A stretch of DNA of 64,000 bases from Kaistia geumhonensis (lineage in GTDB: Bacteria; Pseudomonadota; Alphaproteobacteria; Rhizobiales; Kaistiaceae): contig NZ_JAUSWJ010000001.1 of NCBI RefSeq assembly GCF_030815145.1, positions 3,550,001 through 3,614,000 on the forward strand. Reading direction: 5' to 3'. Shown here piece by piece: positions 63,241 through 64,000 of the stretch. The notes below the pieces were generated by a model. That model saw only the letters and a program-made list of their open reading frames with translations. It did not search any database and was not told the origin of the DNA. Numbering within the stretch: the first letter of the stretch is position 1; the number at the start of each line of letters is the position of its first letter. The translations under genes and the position numbers were made by a program.

Positions 63241-64000
63241 TTCACGGCTCCCTGAATGCCTGCGCCCTCGCGGATCTGCCGCGCCAGAACCAGATACATC
63301 GCCGTGACGGGTGCGAGCGAGATCGCCAGCGAGGCGAACACCATTCCCCAGTCGGTCCGGAACTGGCCGACGAAATTGGTGATGGCGAGCGGCACCGTCT
63401 TCAGATCGTTGTCGAAGATCAGGATCAGCGGGAAGAAGAAGTCGTTCCACACCGCGATGGTGGTGAAGATCGCGACGATGGCGACGGCTGGCGCGACGAT
63501 CGGCACGATGATGCTGAAGAGGATGCGCAGTTCGCCGGCGCCGTCGATGCGCGCCGCCTCCTCGAGTTCGCGCGGCAGGACGCGCATGAAATTCGCGAAG
63601 ATGAAGACGGCGAACGGGATGCGGATCGACGCATAGACGAGCATCAGCCCGAACAGCGAATCGAGAAGGCCGAGCGCGCGCATCAGCGTGAAGAGCTCGA
63701 CCGATGCGAGTCGGATCGGCAGCATGATGCCGGCGAGGAACAGCGCCAGCATGGAAGTGCCCCAGCCGAGCTGGAAGCGGCTGAGCGGATAGGCCGCCAT
63801 CGCGGAGACGACCAGTGTGATGATCACCGCGCCCGCGGTGACGATGAAGCTGTTGACGAGGTTGCGGCCGAGATTGGCGCGCTCCCATGCGCTAACGAAA
63901 TTGTCGAGCGTGAACCGCGCCGGCAGGCCGAGCGGATCCGCATAGATTTCCTGCGTCGTCTTGAGGCAGGAGACCACCAGCACATAGAGCGGCAGCATCA
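63237..64000 (-). CDS. Carbohydrate ABC transporter permease (MalG type), cut by window edge
   Basis: Partial gene; at least 254 residues are present and the true start is beyond 64000. Five or more membrane segments are visible. The EAA loop reads EEAARIDGAGELRILFSIIV near the middle and the C-terminus REGAGIQGAVK is typical. The codon at 63998 is an internal Met within the first membrane segment. It is the distal permease of an importer whose other parts lie outside the window, and the stop overlaps the PIG-L-like start by GTGA. Confidence 0.88.
   Translation of the reverse strand, partial: MLPLYVLVVSCLKTTQEIYADPLGLPARFTLDNFVSAWERANLGRNLVNSFIVTAGAVIITLVVSAMAAYPLSRFQLGWGTSMLALFLAGIMLPIRLASVELFTLMRALGLLDSLFGLMLVYASIRIPFAVFIFANFMRVLPRELEEAARIDGAGELRILFSIIVPIVAPAVAIVAIFTTIAVWNDFFFPLILIFDNDLKTVPLAITNFVGQFRTDWGMVFASLAISLAPVTAMYLVLARQIREGAGIQGAVK

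Overview
The window is high-GC DNA with dense, short-spaced genes and no rRNA, tRNA, insertion sequence, phage or CRISPR features that I can see. The gene content is typical of an alphaproteobacterium of the Hyphomicrobiales (Rhizobiales): many carbohydrate ABC importers, Gfo/Idh/MocA dehydrogenases, ThuA, a HisD-like catabolic dehydrogenase, and a LexA box of the alphaproteobacterial GTTC-N7-GTTC type. I cannot name the species.

Layout. (1) 116-4868: trehalose synthesis from maltodextrin (treY, a DUF2934 protein, treZ), then a convergent single-domain response regulator, an SOS-box small protein and an AtzH-like protein. (2) 6146-13543: ribokinase divergent from a LacI regulator, with tandem operators between them, then a binding protein, two permeases and an ADP-ribosylglycohydrolase-fold enzyme, which together look like riboside salvage. 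(3) 13681-17720: membrane metallophosphoesterase, XRE protein, autotransporter-type outer-membrane protein. (4) 17808-24201: a thu-like disaccharide locus (binding protein and two permeases on the minus strand; ROK regulator, ThuB-like dehydrogenase and ThuA on the plus strand). (5) 24278-33927: HyuB/HyuA divergent from LeuC/LeuD-like hydratase, a cysteine amidohydrolase, an isocitrate-lyase-family lyase and a hydroxyacyl-CoA-dehydrogenase-like enzyme, closed by a LacI regulator. (6) 34195-41270: ribose-type importer followed by HisD-like, SDR and zinc dehydrogenases; its promoter carries the same LacI operator as region 5. (7) 41277-53036: RpiR-controlled polyol or sugar locus with mannitol-type dehydrogenase, TIM-barrel isomerase, four-gene Rbs-type importer and three Gfo/Idh/MocA enzymes. 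(8) 53167-54075: HtrA-like protein without a recognisable catalytic triad. (9) 54262-60018: a PqqD/RRE protein, a GT2 glycosyltransferase, an HprK-like kinase, an ABC exporter fused to a second GT2 domain, and a nucleotidyltransferase. (10) 60058-64000: minus-strand amino-sugar-type operon (permease, PIG-L-like protein, ROK kinase, GntR regulator, SIS protein), cut by the right edge.

The best candidates for undescribed biology are region 9 (a possible peptide- or glycan-modifying and export system) and regions 5 and 6 (a possible ring-opening, amide hydrolysis, hydration and C-C cleavage pathway joined to an importer by a shared operator). Both are inferences from gene families, synteny and short sequence motifs read by eye. 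No database search was run.
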